Source: DATFVA01 sp963747755 (GTDB taxonomy: Bacteria > Bacteroidota > Ignavibacteria > Ignavibacteriales > Ignavibacteriaceae). From it: a stretch of 64,000 bases of DNA. The stretch lies in the NCBI GenBank assembly GCA_963747755.1, contig CAVVGK010000002.1, positions 1 to 64,000 on the forward strand, written 5' to 3'. The notes below the pieces were generated by a model. The model was not told the origin of the DNA, ran no database searches, and was given only the letters and a program-made list of their open reading frames with translations. Positions 1 through 8,307 of the stretch are shown one piece after another. Position numbers and translations under genes: made by a program. Numbering within the stretch: position 1 is the first letter of the stretch; each line of letters starts with the position of its first letter.

Positions 1-84
1 ATGAAGGAAAAGATATTCAACAAAAGTTTAAAAGGTTTGAAATGGAGACGTTACATTACAGATAAAAATTATTCAAGGAGATAA
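1..84 (+). CDS. Possible 3' end of a gene entering from upstream
   Basis: Frame 1 is open from the first base to a TAA at 82-84. It encodes 27 basic residues ending in 'NYSRR'. A purine-rich AAGGAG at 75-80 sits before the ATG at 94 of the next gene, which would suit the end of an upstream gene. The piece is too short to recognise and may be chance or more of the surrounding gene debris. Confidence 0.2.
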   Translation: MKEKIFNKSLKGLKWRRYITDKNYSRR

Positions 85-93
85 GATAGGTCG

Positions 94-622
94 ATGAATA
101 AATTTGGATTTAAGGATATCACTTCACAAAACTGGTTAGAACCCGATGAAATTATGAACCATTTTTTGAAATCAAACTCTAATGGTGATTTTAAAGAGAC
201 ACTGGTGAGGACTGGCTTGAACAAATTCTTAGGGCAGAATTGAAAGATTCAGTGCATGAAAATGTGCGCAAACTTTTTATTATCGCAAAAGGGGATAGTT
301 GACTATGATATTTATACTACCCTCTCTATGCTCTGGGTATCAAGCAGATACTGACTGTCTTCGCATATGTGAAACCGCTATCAAAGAAAAATGTAAACTA
401 ATAAGTTGTAGAGGTTCAGTAAAATCATTTGCTGAAAAACTTACTTGGTTAAGAAATAGTGGTCATATATCAGAAATAAAGGAGACGTTGGGATATAATT
501 AGAAAATTACGTAATAGATTTTATTTCATCCAGAAAATACAATGATTATTACTCCAATTATGGCTATAGAATTTTTGAATTCTGTTACCTTAGCGATTAA
601 TAATTTGGTCACGGAAGAATGA
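94..622 (+). pseudogene. Decayed HEPN/DUF4145-like gene
   Basis: No single frame is open, but pieces in shifting frames join into one plausible protein. It starts 'MNKFGFKDITSQNWLEPDE' at 94 after AAGGAG. It continues as 'DWLEQILRAELKDSVHENV', then as the piece 299-502 containing 'ICETAIKEKC', then 'IIRKLRNRFY', and ends 'HPENTMIITPIMAIEFL' to a TGA at 620-622. At least four single-base shifts are needed, near 205, 298, 488 and 527. The rebuilt C-terminus carries RNxxxH, the HEPN ribonuclease signature, and the layout resembles DUF4145 proteins, which often lie beside restriction or toxin-antitoxin genes. That assignment is inference from motif and layout. The gene is not functional as written. 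Confidence 0.45.
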
Positions 623-1782
623 GTCTTCCATTCTTATATTTTTTGATATTTCTTTCAATGCAACTTTTATCTCCTTTCTTTTCCCGAGCTATAAACCTCT
701 TCTAAAATCTCTTCACAAATAAATTTGTATTTGGGCTGTTTCTTTGATAATCCCACTTAATGATACAGGATATTTATCATTTAATCTGCCATTGTTTTTT
801 TTTCTATCCTCCTAGTAAGATAGCCCAAGTTCCATATTTGGAATCGGCTTTTATAACTTTGCCTATAAAAACAATTTCTTCTGAAGCCATTTCTTCACTT
901 TGGTTAACTCTGCATATAATCTCTCGGCATCGGATTTTGAAATCGACTTACTTTGTGGAACCTTAGTTCCGGGGTTGTCCAGCTATATAAAAGGGGAGTT
1001 TCATTTTTTACAATAAAATCTAAAGAATTAATAATGAAGAAATTAGATAGACCTTTGTTATCTTTCATTATTTCAGCAAGCTTTATGGTAACTAGTGCTT
1101 TGTCCTAATGCCTCAATTTTATTAAGCGCCAAGCTAATTGAGGAATAGCCAAAAAAATCAGCGGTCTGTTTTAATTGAAGATGTTGTTTTGAAGGAACCG
1201 GAAGAGAAGGCAAATACTTCAGTTTCAAATAAATCTGGTTCAAGATATTTGGTTTTATCAGTCAGATGTGAGATTGCTTTCTTGTGGGCTTGTTTAATTA
1301 AAGACTGAAAATATGCTAAGGCCACACTAGTCGAGATGTGTTAATTTTAAGTTCTGATATAGCCTCGGGGGGATTTGAAAGATAAATGAATAATGCCTCT
1401 GAACTTTTTAATTGCTTCCTCAACAATTTTTCAGAAGCCGTTTCCTCAATTTCGAAAGGAGAATTAGAATGTGGGAACCAAAGAGGATTTAATTCTCTCT
1501 CTGATAGATTATTAAAATTAGTGCATCACTTTCATTTGAGATTGATAATCTGAAATATTCTTTGATTTCGGGTTCTTTGAATGCTCATGTTATATCAAAT
1601 TGAGCTTCCTTTATTAAATTAATCCTATTCGTATTTGAGATTGGGATACAAAGCAGTCGAACTTTTTGTCAGTTTGTCCAACTAATACGCATGGATGCTT
1701 AAATTCACAGCGTCCTAAACAACAAAAAATTGGCAGTGTTATCATAGTATATTAAGGTCTCTATGTATTTAACTGTTTTCAT
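590..1782 (-). pseudogene. Decayed gene of unknown family
   Basis: The minus strand has a good start at 1782: GGAGAT followed by an ATG reading 'MKTVKYIETLIYYDNTANF'. After several frameshifts, recognisable pieces follow: 'HPCVLVGQTDKKFDCFV', 'FKEPEIKEYFRLSISNES', 'PLWFPHSNSPFEIEETA', 'SDAERLYAELTKVKKWLQ', 'GKVIKADSKYGTWAILL' and 'YLCEEILEEVYSSGKE', ending near a TAA at 590-592. The C-terminal part alternates like a small beta-barrel ('GKVI..KYGTWAILL', then 'LNDKYPVSLSG'). The N-terminus recalls a family I associate with DUF6575, but that is memory only. Its tail overlaps the tail of the plus-strand HEPN-like relic. Not functional as written. Confidence 0.4.
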
Positions 1783-1808
1783 TTAATAATCTCCAAAAGT
1801 CAATAGGA

Positions 1809-2161
1809 TTAAAAATGTTTTCTAATCCACCAAGAAAAATGTTTCGGCCTTCCTGATTTTTTAATTACTCCAGCTTCTTCTGATAATTCTAGCTTTACTA
1901 ATTTGTTCCCTGTGAGTTGGAAATTTACGAATTAATTTGCAGCTTATACTATTATTAAATATTGATACCGAACGTGCAACACATTCAGAAACATCAAAAT
2001 GCTTAAATGGAAAAAGCTTCCGATTAGAAAAAAAATCACTTTCGGAGGAGGAGGGATTTTTTAGTTCAAACAATGACATTATTTGGTACCTTGGCATCTA
2101 AAAGAGACCATACTTCAGGGAGTTCTTCTTTCCAGTAATCTGTTGATTCTATAGGCATCAT
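1809..2161 (-). pseudogene. Decayed small gene, possible partner of the gene below it
   Basis: Three pieces in different minus-strand frames make a protein of about 117 residues. The first is 'MMPIESTDYWKEELPEVW' from 2161. The second begins 'MSLFELKNPSSSESDFF' and runs to 'CKLIRKFPTHREQ'. The third, 'LVKLELSEEAGVIKKSG', ends 'WWIRKHF' at a TAA (1809-1811). Two single-base shifts separate them, near 2070 and 1895. The stop lies 26 bases before the start of the next minus-strand relic, so the two were probably co-transcribed. I do not recognise the family. Its small size and upstream position would fit an antitoxin or regulator, but that is only a guess. Confidence 0.4.
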
Positions 2162-2558
2162 TAACCCTTTATTTAGTGGAAAATTATTTTTTATCTTGTG
2201 AAATTTCTCAGTGTCCGGGGTACCCTTTGAGCAATTGTATTCCATAGAACTAATCTATATCATTAAATTAGGTTAAATGGGCCTAAAGAGGACAAGCCTG
2301 GCTTACTTGAAGAATCATTTGTGGAAATGAGCAATTTTAAATGGTTTCAGACATATGAACAGAAAAAAATCTGAAGTGTACGAATAGTGTACGAACAAAA
2401 AACAAAACCCTTTGTAAGTTATTGCCTCATAGGTAGAAAACTCAGTTTTTTTCTTATGAACTTAAAATCATATATAGAAACAAGAAATATTGGACTCAAT
2501 GGATCTTTTTAAAACCCCTACCAAAATAAATAATACCAATTATTTTCTCATAAATCAT
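2162..2558. other. Gene-free stretch between the relic genes and tRNA-fMet
   Basis: About 400 AT-rich bases with no convincing reading frame on either strand. It separates the three broken genes from the tRNA terminator. The only structure I see is a tandem 10-base direct repeat at 2375-2395, listed separately. No integrase gene or remnant is recognisable here. Confidence 0.5.
2375..2395. repeat. Tandem direct repeat, 11-base period
   Basis: AGTGTACGAA occurs at 2375-2384 and again at 2386-2395, one base apart, so both copies lie on about the same face of the helix. The core GTAC is palindromic. It sits in non-coding DNA between the relic genes and the tRNA. It could be a binding site for a recombinase, excisionase or regulator of a lost element. 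No function is shown. Confidence 0.4.
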
Positions 2559-2595
2559 AAAAAAAATCCTGACTGAACAAGTCAATCAGGATTTT
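2559..2595 (-). terminator. Intrinsic terminator of tRNA-fMet
   Basis: On the minus strand a 10-bp stem (ATCCTGATTG with CAGTCAGGAT, one G-U pair) encloses a 7-base loop and is followed by a run of T. It lies about 15 bases past the tRNA 3' end and would end the tRNA transcript before the relic region. Confidence 0.8.
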
Positions 2596-2609
2596 TACTG
2601 TAGAGCTTG

Positions 2610-2682
<73 letters not shown>

Positions 2683-2699
2683 GTTTAATTTTTGGATTA

Positions 2700-2731
2700 C
2701 AAATATAATGATAAGGGCACGCGTTTCCAAA
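2700..2731 (-). promoter_or_regulatory. Bacteroidota-type promoter of tRNA-fMet
   Basis: On the minus strand TTTG (2728-2731) is followed after exactly 20 bases by TATATTTG (2700-2707), matching the -33/-7 consensus TTTG...TAnnTTTG. Transcription would start around 2694, a dozen bases before the mature tRNA. Confidence 0.75.
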
Positions 2732-2804
2732 TTACACTGGTATTGCGTGATTCGGTGCTCTTTTTCGCATTCTTCCCTGAATCCGGCTTATCTTGTTGTT
2801 GATT

Positions 2805-2966
2805 AAGTTAAATCTCTATCAGAAAAGATACCTGTGGAACCTGGAATACTATAAAGTAAAGTTTGATGGTGCAGGACTACCGAGCGGCGTTTACTTCTGC
2901 AGAACGAATGCACGAAGTTTTTCCGCTGACAATAAAGTTGCTTCTGCTAAGGTGATTTTCATTTGA
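2805..2966 (+). pseudogene. Orphan T9SS type A sorting-domain fragment
   Basis: The frame ending at the TGA 2964-2966 reads 'EYYKVKFDGAGLPSGVYFC' and ends 'ASAKVIFI'. This matches the last strands of a type IX secretion C-terminal sorting domain (compare 'LPSGVYFYEL' near 39,540). No signal peptide, start or passenger domain precedes it; upstream is the tRNA promoter. It is the stump of a deleted secreted-protein gene, so a deletion or insertion junction probably lies between about 2740 and 2800. Confidence 0.65.
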
Positions 2967-3064
2967 TCCGGAAGAAACCTAAATAACATTTGGTAGAGCC
3001 GCTGGTAAAATCTATTTTTATCTTGTAATTTTGTCCTATTCCGAAACTGTCATATGGGTGGGCC

Positions 3065-3481
3065 ATGCGATACAGGAAGACATTTGCAATTCATTTCTTA
3101 ATTATTTGTGTTGTCATTCAGGCACTAAGCGGATTGGTAGGGGGTACCTGGCTCCTGGCTGATCCTTCGGGAGGGAAAATAGGACTCCCGGCATCATGGG
3201 TCGAAAACTCTCCTTTCCCCGACTATACTATTCCCGGTATTATCCTCTTCACGGTTCTGGGTCTTTATCCTCTGTTTGTTGCCGGCGGTCTGATAAGGGA
3301 TAATAAAAAAGCTTTGATAGCCGCAAGATTGCTTGGATTTGCTCTGGTGATATGGATAGCTGTTGAAATATGGATAATCGGTTATCAGACTGAGCCTCCC
3401 CTCCAGCTTATATACGGCATCCTGGGAATAGTAATTGTCTATCTTGCTTATTCAAACAGCGTAAATAATTATTATACCTGA
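3065..3481 (+). CDS. Small four-helix membrane protein, unknown function
   Basis: 138 residues with four predicted membrane helices, roughly residues 9-31, 53-75, 84-107 and 113-130. The loop after helix 1 is rich in Gly and Pro ('ADPSGGKIGLPASWV'). No catalytic or metal-binding motif stands out. The ATG at 3065 follows a G-rich stretch (GGGTGGGCC). Gaps of about 100 and 180 bases on either side show no operon link. I do not recognise a named family; a conserved integral membrane protein is all that can be supported. Confidence 0.6.
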   Translation: MRYRKTFAIHFLIICVVIQALSGLVGGTWLLADPSGGKIGLPASWVENSPFPDYTIPGIILFTVLGLYPLFVAGGLIRDNKKALIAARLLGFALVIWIAVEIWIIGYQTEPPLQLIYGILGIVIVYLAYSNSVNNYYT

Positions 3482-3661
3482 CATTTTTGTCGGCTCGTGA
3501 TCTCGGATGCAATTCACGTTCCTGCCCTGTAAGTGGTGGGGAAAATCATTTTGCTTAAAGGAATCACATACCTCGATTAGGAATCTTTTTATGTTCCCAT
3601 AAGAAAAGGATTTGACTTGATGTAAATGTAATGCGAAGACTTATCGTGAAATGGTTGCCAT

Positions 3662-4702
3662 ATGTGTGAATTTAACTTGCTTAAAAATCCGGAAGATGAA
3701 AGAATAGTTCCTTTTTTGCTTGAACATCCCCGCGCGGGTATTTATCATCATCCTGCATGGTTGAAAGCGATAAATGCCACATTTAATCACACGCTTATGT
3801 ATCTGATTTCTGAAGATGCTGAAGGTAAATTGACTGGCCTTTACCCTTTTTGTCTGCTTGACAGCATTCTTACTGGTAAACGAATTACAGCAGTTCCTTT
3901 CTCTACTTACTGTGACCCCCTTTTTCCGGATGACTGCTTACCATCTGCAATAAATTATTTGAGGAAGCAATTTCCTGATTATAAGCATATTGAATTGAAA
4001 TATCTGGAAGATTGTAAGGGGGATCTCTCAAGTTTCAGCAAAACGGAAAATTATTTTACTCATATACTTAACTTATCCGATTCTATTAGGACAACTTTTA
4101 ATTCTTTTCATGGTACAAGCATTAGAGCTTCTATACGAAGAAGTGAGAAGAAGGGACTTGAGTTTAAATTTGGTAAAACCTTGGATGATTTAAATACGTT
4201 TTATCATCTGGAGGTAAAGCTTAGAAAACGTCTTAATTATCCTCCGCTTCCGTTTAATTTCTTTTATAATGTCTGGAATGAATTTAAGGCATATCATCTC
4301 ATCTATCTCCCTATTGTGTTAAAGAATGGAAAAGCCGTCGCCGGAGGAGTTATTTTTCATTTCAAGGACACATTTTATTTTGAATATACCGCTTCGGATA
4401 AAAAATTTCTAAGCCTTTATCCCAATCATAAACTGTTCTGGGAAATGATAAAAACTGCAATGAGAACGGGTGCAAAAAAGGTTGATTTGGGAAGAACTTC
4501 CGTTGATAACAAATCATTGTTAACTTTCAAAGAACGCTGGAATGCACGGGGTATAAAAATTAATCATTGTTACTTTCCTGAACAAAACCTGGTTCATTCC
4601 AACAGAAAATTATTTACCAATATTCTTTCTAAAATCAACAGAGTGTTTCCCGGGAAAATCCTCGAACTTGAAGGAAAAATAATTTATCCGCATTTAAGTT
4701 GA
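3662..4702 (+). CDS. FemAB-like / GNAT-fold peptidyl- or acyltransferase
   Basis: 346 residues. The N-terminal half has the pattern of FemAB-related proteins: 'YHHPAWLKAINATFNH', then 'LTGLYPFCLLDSILTGKRI' and 'AVPFSTYCDPLF'. The C-terminal half fits the BioF2-like acetyltransferase domain: 'SIRRSEKKGLEFK', 'GGVIFHFKDTFYFEYTAS', then 'GAKKVDLGRTSVDNKSLL' and 'FKERW'. Relatives add amino acids to peptidoglycan or acyl groups to envelope polysaccharides. The acceptor here is unknown. It stands alone, with about 170 non-coding bases on each side. The fold assignment is fairly safe; the substrate is not. Confidence 0.75.
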   Translation: MCEFNLLKNPEDERIVPFLLEHPRAGIYHHPAWLKAINATFNHTLMYLISEDAEGKLTGLYPFCLLDSILTGKRITAVPFSTYCDPLFPDDCLPSAINYLRKQFPDYKHIELKYLEDCKGDLSSFSKTENYFTHILNLSDSIRTTFNSFHGTSIRASIRRSEKKGLEFKFGKTLDDLNTFYHLEVKLRKRLNYPPLPFNFFYNVWNEFKAYHLIYLPIVLKNGKAVAGGVIFHFKDTFYFEYTASDKKFLSLYPNHKLFWEMIKTAMRTGAKKVDLGRTSVDNKSLLTFKERWNARGIKINHCYFPEQNLVHSNRKLFTNILSKINRVFPGKILELEGKIIYPHLS

Positions 4703-4876
4703 TTTATAAACTAAGGCTCCTTAAAAATCCCCTGGGGTCTTCTCTTCACAGCAGCTAACCTGCCTTTAAGTACTAAATATTACCAGGTAATAAGGCAATC
4801 AATTAAACTAATAGTTTCATTGTTAATAAATAATCGTTATATATTGTAAGGTTCTTAATCATAATAAAGCAGAAAA

Positions 4877-7735
4877 ATGTATACAGCAATTATAGTAGTA
4901 CTGCTCGCCTTTGCAATATATCTGGCGTACAGCGGTATTAAAGGTGAGAAAATAGGGAGAACAATTACCGGCATAGTCATAGGTGCCGTCACAATAATCT
5001 TTTTCTGGTCGCTCGATTTCTGGGGCGAGATGCTCTGGTTTGAAAATCTTGGTTACGGCGATAGGTTCTGGATGTATATTGTCGCTCAGACGGCAGCAGG
5101 CGCCGCAGGTGCTTTCCTCTCTCTGGGTATTGTTTCGCTGCTGACATACTCGATCCCTTCTAATAAAGGTTATCTCCGGAAAATCAGCCAGGCAGTATCT
5201 TTTGTGGCCGGCGCTCTGTGGGGGTACTCAAACTGGGAGGTCATGCTCAAATTCTGGTTCCGCGTGCCTATGGGTGTTTCTGAACCTGTCCTTAATAAGG
5301 ATGCGGGGTTTTATTTATTCACTCTTCCTTTTCTTGATAGTATTTATACACTTCTTATTATACTGACTATTATTTCTTTCATCGCTGTTATGTTTACTTC
5401 TTTTCTGAAGTTTGATGAAAAGGGAAATTTGACCGCGAACTTCTCGGGCTTCGATCGCTATATTTCGTCCAGGCCCTATACTAATATCCTTATCATAGGT
5501 TCGCTACTGATCCTTCTTCTTGCTTATGATAAGTATCTCAGCCGCTTTCACCTCATGTTCTCCGACCTGGGTGTGGTGCGGGGACCAGGGTGGACGGATG
5601 TTAATATTCTTCTTCCCGCTTATGATATTATTATTGTGCTCATGATTATCCTTGCAGCGGCTCTTCTGATTAAACCTGCACGTATCTTTCTTCAGAAATT
5701 TTATACGAAGCTTAGAATCAGAAATGCTGCCTCTGAACCTGTACTTATTTTTTCGGTTTTAATATCTCTTTTTGTTATTTGGTTTATCGGATTAACTGCA
5801 ATCCCCGGCCTGTTCCAATGGCTCCGTGTTGAACCCAATGAGATAACTTTTGAAAGACCGTATATAGAGAATAATATAAAACTTACGCGCTATGGATTTA
5901 ATCTTCAGAATATCGAGGAAAAGGAATATCCTGCTAAGAATGTTTTTAATAAGCAGATTGTTCAGGATAATCAGTCGACTTTTGATAATATAAGACTTTG
6001 GGACTGGCGTGCGCTTGATGATGTTTATAAGCAGTTCCAGGAAATACGCCTGTATTATGAGTTTCAGGATGTCGATATCGACCGCTATCATTTTAATAAT
6101 GAGTACCGGCAGGTCATGGTTTCCGCCAGGGAAATGGAGGCATCTAACCTTCCTAAGCAGAGCCAGACGTTTGTAAATACAAGATTTAAATACACACACG
6201 GCTATGGCATAACATTAACAACGGTAAGTGATTTCACCCCTGAGGGTCTTCCGAACCTTCTCATTAAAGATATTCCCCCGGTTAGTAAGTATCCGGAACT
6301 TGAGGTAAAGCAGCCCCAGATCTACTACGGCGAGCTTACTGATTCTTACGTCGTTGTGAATACCGATGAAGCTGAGTTTGATTATCCCAGCGGGGAACAG
6401 AATGTAAATATAAAGTACCCCGGTAAAGGCGGAATTCAGCTTTCAAATATATGGAGGAAATTCCTGTTCGGATGGAAGTTTGACGGTACAAGTTTCTTCT
6501 TTTCAGGCTATCCTAATCATCAAAGCAGGGTAATGTTTCACCGTCAGATTATGGACCGGGTGAAAACCCTTGCCCCATTCCTTGAGTATGATAAAGACCC
6601 CTACATAGTTCTTGGTGACGACGGCAAACTATACTGGATGATCGATGCATATACAACAAGCAGCTATTTTCCCTATAGCGAGGTTTTTAATTCGACTGAA
6701 AGGATCGGGTATAAGGAAGGGGAAACTACAAGAACTCTTACAACGAATACGGCACCTGAATTGAACGGTCTAAATTATATTAGGAATTCGGTTAAGGTTG
6801 TTGTGGATGCTTTTAACGGTTCTACGGATTTTTATATTTTTGATGAAAGTGATCCTCTTATTAAGGTGTGGGATAAGATCTTTCCGGGCCTGTTTAAAAA
6901 TAAATCTGAAATGCCTGCAGGCTTGATAAACCATGTGCGCTATCCGATCGATTTTATGATGGTGCAGGGATTAATGTATGCGAAATACCATATGACCGAC
7001 CCTACGGTTTTTTATAACCAGGAGGATCTGTGGATAAGAGCTACTGAACAGTATTATGACCAGGTTCAACCTGTTAATCCATACTATATTATGTGGCAAC
7101 TTCCTAAAACGCATAAGGCTGAGTTTGTTCTGATACTTCCATTTACTCCTAAGAACAGGCAGGTCTCAATAGGCTGGGTTGCGGGTATGTGCGACGGGGA
7201 TAATTACGGACGGTTTATTGCTTATAAATTTCCGAAGGATAAAAGCGTGCTCGGTCCGCAGCAGGTGGAAACAAAAATCGACCAGGATAGTTTTCTCTCG
7301 GGGCAGTTGTCGCTTTGGAATCAGCGGGGCTCTAATGTAATCCGCGGAAATGTTCTGGCAATCCCTGTAGATCAGACGATAATTTATGTCGAGCCTATTT
7401 ATCTGCAGGCGGAAACAGCGGCCTATCCGGAGCTGAGGCTTGTAGCCGTTATGCATAATGATAATCTGAGTTATGCTGAGACTTTCCAGGAAGCACTGCA
7501 GGAACTCTATGGTGAAATGCCTGTAAAGCAGGCACCTGTGAAAGGAGAAACTCCGGCAGCAAAAGTTGAAACGTCTGTCAGTGAAAAAATTGACCAGGCT
7601 AACGATGCATTTAATAATTATCTGAAATACCAGGGTCAGAAGGAATTTCAAAAAGCAGCTGATGCACTTGAAAAACTTCAGTCGATTTTGAAAGAATTGT
7701 CTGATCATTCAAAAACTCCCCAGGAGAAGAAATAG
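4877..7735 (+). CDS. UPF0182 family membrane protein
   Basis: 952 residues, the usual size for UPF0182 (COG1615). Seven or eight hydrophobic helices fill the first ~310 residues, including the typical 'WSLDFWGEMLWFENLGYGD' between helices 2 and 3. A large soluble region (about 320-870) follows, with 'TRYGFNLQNIEEKEYPA' and 'QPQIYYGELTDSYVVVNT'. The last 80 residues are charged and probably helical. The family is widespread but has no settled biochemical role; topology suggests an inner-membrane protein with a large exported domain. The STAS gene starts 70 bases downstream and may share its transcript. Confidence 0.9.
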   Translation: MYTAIIVVLLAFAIYLAYSGIKGEKIGRTITGIVIGAVTIIFFWSLDFWGEMLWFENLGYGDRFWMYIVAQTAAGAAGAFLSLGIVSLLTYSIPSNKGYLRKISQAVSFVAGALWGYSNWEVMLKFWFRVPMGVSEPVLNKDAGFYLFTLPFLDSIYTLLIILTIISFIAVMFTSFLKFDEKGNLTANFSGFDRYISSRPYTNILIIGSLLILLLAYDKYLSRFHLMFSDLGVVRGPGWTDVNILLPAYDIIIVLMIILAAALLIKPARIFLQKFYTKLRIRNAASEPVLIFSVLISLFVIWFIGLTAIPGLFQWLRVEPNEITFERPYIENNIKLTRYGFNLQNIEEKEYPAKNVFNKQIVQDNQSTFDNIRLWDWRALDDVYKQFQEIRLYYEFQDVDIDRYHFNNEYRQVMVSAREMEASNLPKQSQTFVNTRFKYTHGYGITLTTVSDFTPEGLPNLLIKDIPPVSKYPELEVKQPQIYYGELTDSYVVVNTDEAEFDYPSGEQNVNIKYPGKGGIQLSNIWRKFLFGWKFDGTSFFFSGYPNHQSRVMFHRQIMDRVKTLAPFLEYDKDPYIVLGDDGKLYWMIDAYTTSSYFPYSEVFNSTERIGYKEGETTRTLTTNTAPELNGLNYIRNSVKVVVDAFNGSTDFYIFDESDPLIKVWDKIFPGLFKNKSEMPAGLINHVRYPIDFMMVQGLMYAKYHMTDPTVFYNQEDLWIRATEQYYDQVQPVNPYYIMWQLPKTHKAEFVLILPFTPKNRQVSIGWVAGMCDGDNYGRFIAYKFPKDKSVLGPQQVETKIDQDSFLSGQLSLWNQRGSNVIRGNVLAIPVDQTIIYVEPIYLQAETAAYPELRLVAVMHNDNLSYAETFQEALQELYGEMPVKQAPVKGETPAAKVETSVSEKIDQANDAFNNYLKYQGQKEFQKAADALEKLQSILKELSDHSKTPQEKK

Positions 7736-7805
7736 AAATAAGCTTATTGCAAATAAAAAAATAACGGCTATTTTAGTGGTTTAGAAAATTAAATAGGAGA
7801 AAATT

Positions 7806-8111
7806 ATGGATATGCATACTGAGCAGAATCAGGATAAGTCTGTTATAATCATTGATAAAAATAAATTGATCGGTGTCGAGAACGAAACTTTCCAGCAGCA
7901 GGTACAGACCGCCCTCGATAACGGAAGTAAAGAAATATCGATCGATCTGAATAATGTGGAATATATTTCGAGCTGGGGAATCGGACTCCTGGTTCACGCA
8001 TATACCAGCTGTCATAACAAAGAGGTACAGTTCAGCCTGAAAGGTGTTAATCAACAGGTAATGAATGTCCTCAGCCAGCTGAAGCTTACAACGCTGTTCA
8101 ATATTAAATAA
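7806..8111 (+). CDS. STAS-domain anti-sigma-factor antagonist-like protein
   Basis: 101 residues, a single STAS domain like SpoIIAA/RsbV. The key region is 'LNNVEYISSWGIGLLVHAY', where the paired serines occupy the loop before helix 2 that carries the phosphorylated Ser in SpoIIAA. The C-terminal 'LSQLKLTTLFNI' matches the last helix. Such proteins sequester anti-sigma or Rsb-type kinases in a partner-switching cascade. No kinase or phosphatase partner lies nearby. A clear AGGAG (7795-7799) precedes the ATG, and a GC-rich hairpin follows the stop. Confidence 0.85.
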   Translation: MDMHTEQNQDKSVIIIDKNKLIGVENETFQQQVQTALDNGSKEISIDLNNVEYISSWGIGLLVHAYTSCHNKEVQFSLKGVNQQVMNVLSQLKLTTLFNIK

Positions 8112-8143
8112 ACCGTTCTTGTCATATCTGATTGATTTGCCTC

Positions 8144-8162
8144 GCCCCCGACCCGCGGGGGC
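8144..8162 (+). terminator. GC-rich hairpin after the STAS gene
   Basis: GCCCCCG and CGGGGGC form a perfect 7-bp stem with a 5-base loop, 32 bases past the STAS stop. The following bases are only moderately T-rich, so it may be a weak or factor-assisted terminator. It separates the STAS gene from the microcompartment pair. Confidence 0.5.
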
Positions 8163-8307
8163 TGTCGTCCATTCTTTTATTACCATAATAATTTCAACAA
8201 AGAATTAATATATACCAGGCTTATAAGTTCCGTTAAAATAATTACACCATCCCTGTTATTTTTTACTAATTTTAAGATATTGTACTTTAATATTATGCGG
8301 AATAGGA

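Noticed and set aside
94..2161. Active toxin-antitoxin or defence system beside the tRNA
   Set aside because: Every gene there is interrupted as written, so at most a relic can be claimed.
5792..6199. A 135-residue minus-strand frame inside the UPF0182 gene
   Set aside because: It lies wholly opposite a well-supported coding region, has no ribosome site and no recognisable domain.
7166..7708. A 180-residue minus-strand frame opposite the UPF0182 C-terminus
   Set aside because: Composition is Phe/Cys/Leu-rich, as expected from the reverse of the real frame; no start signal.
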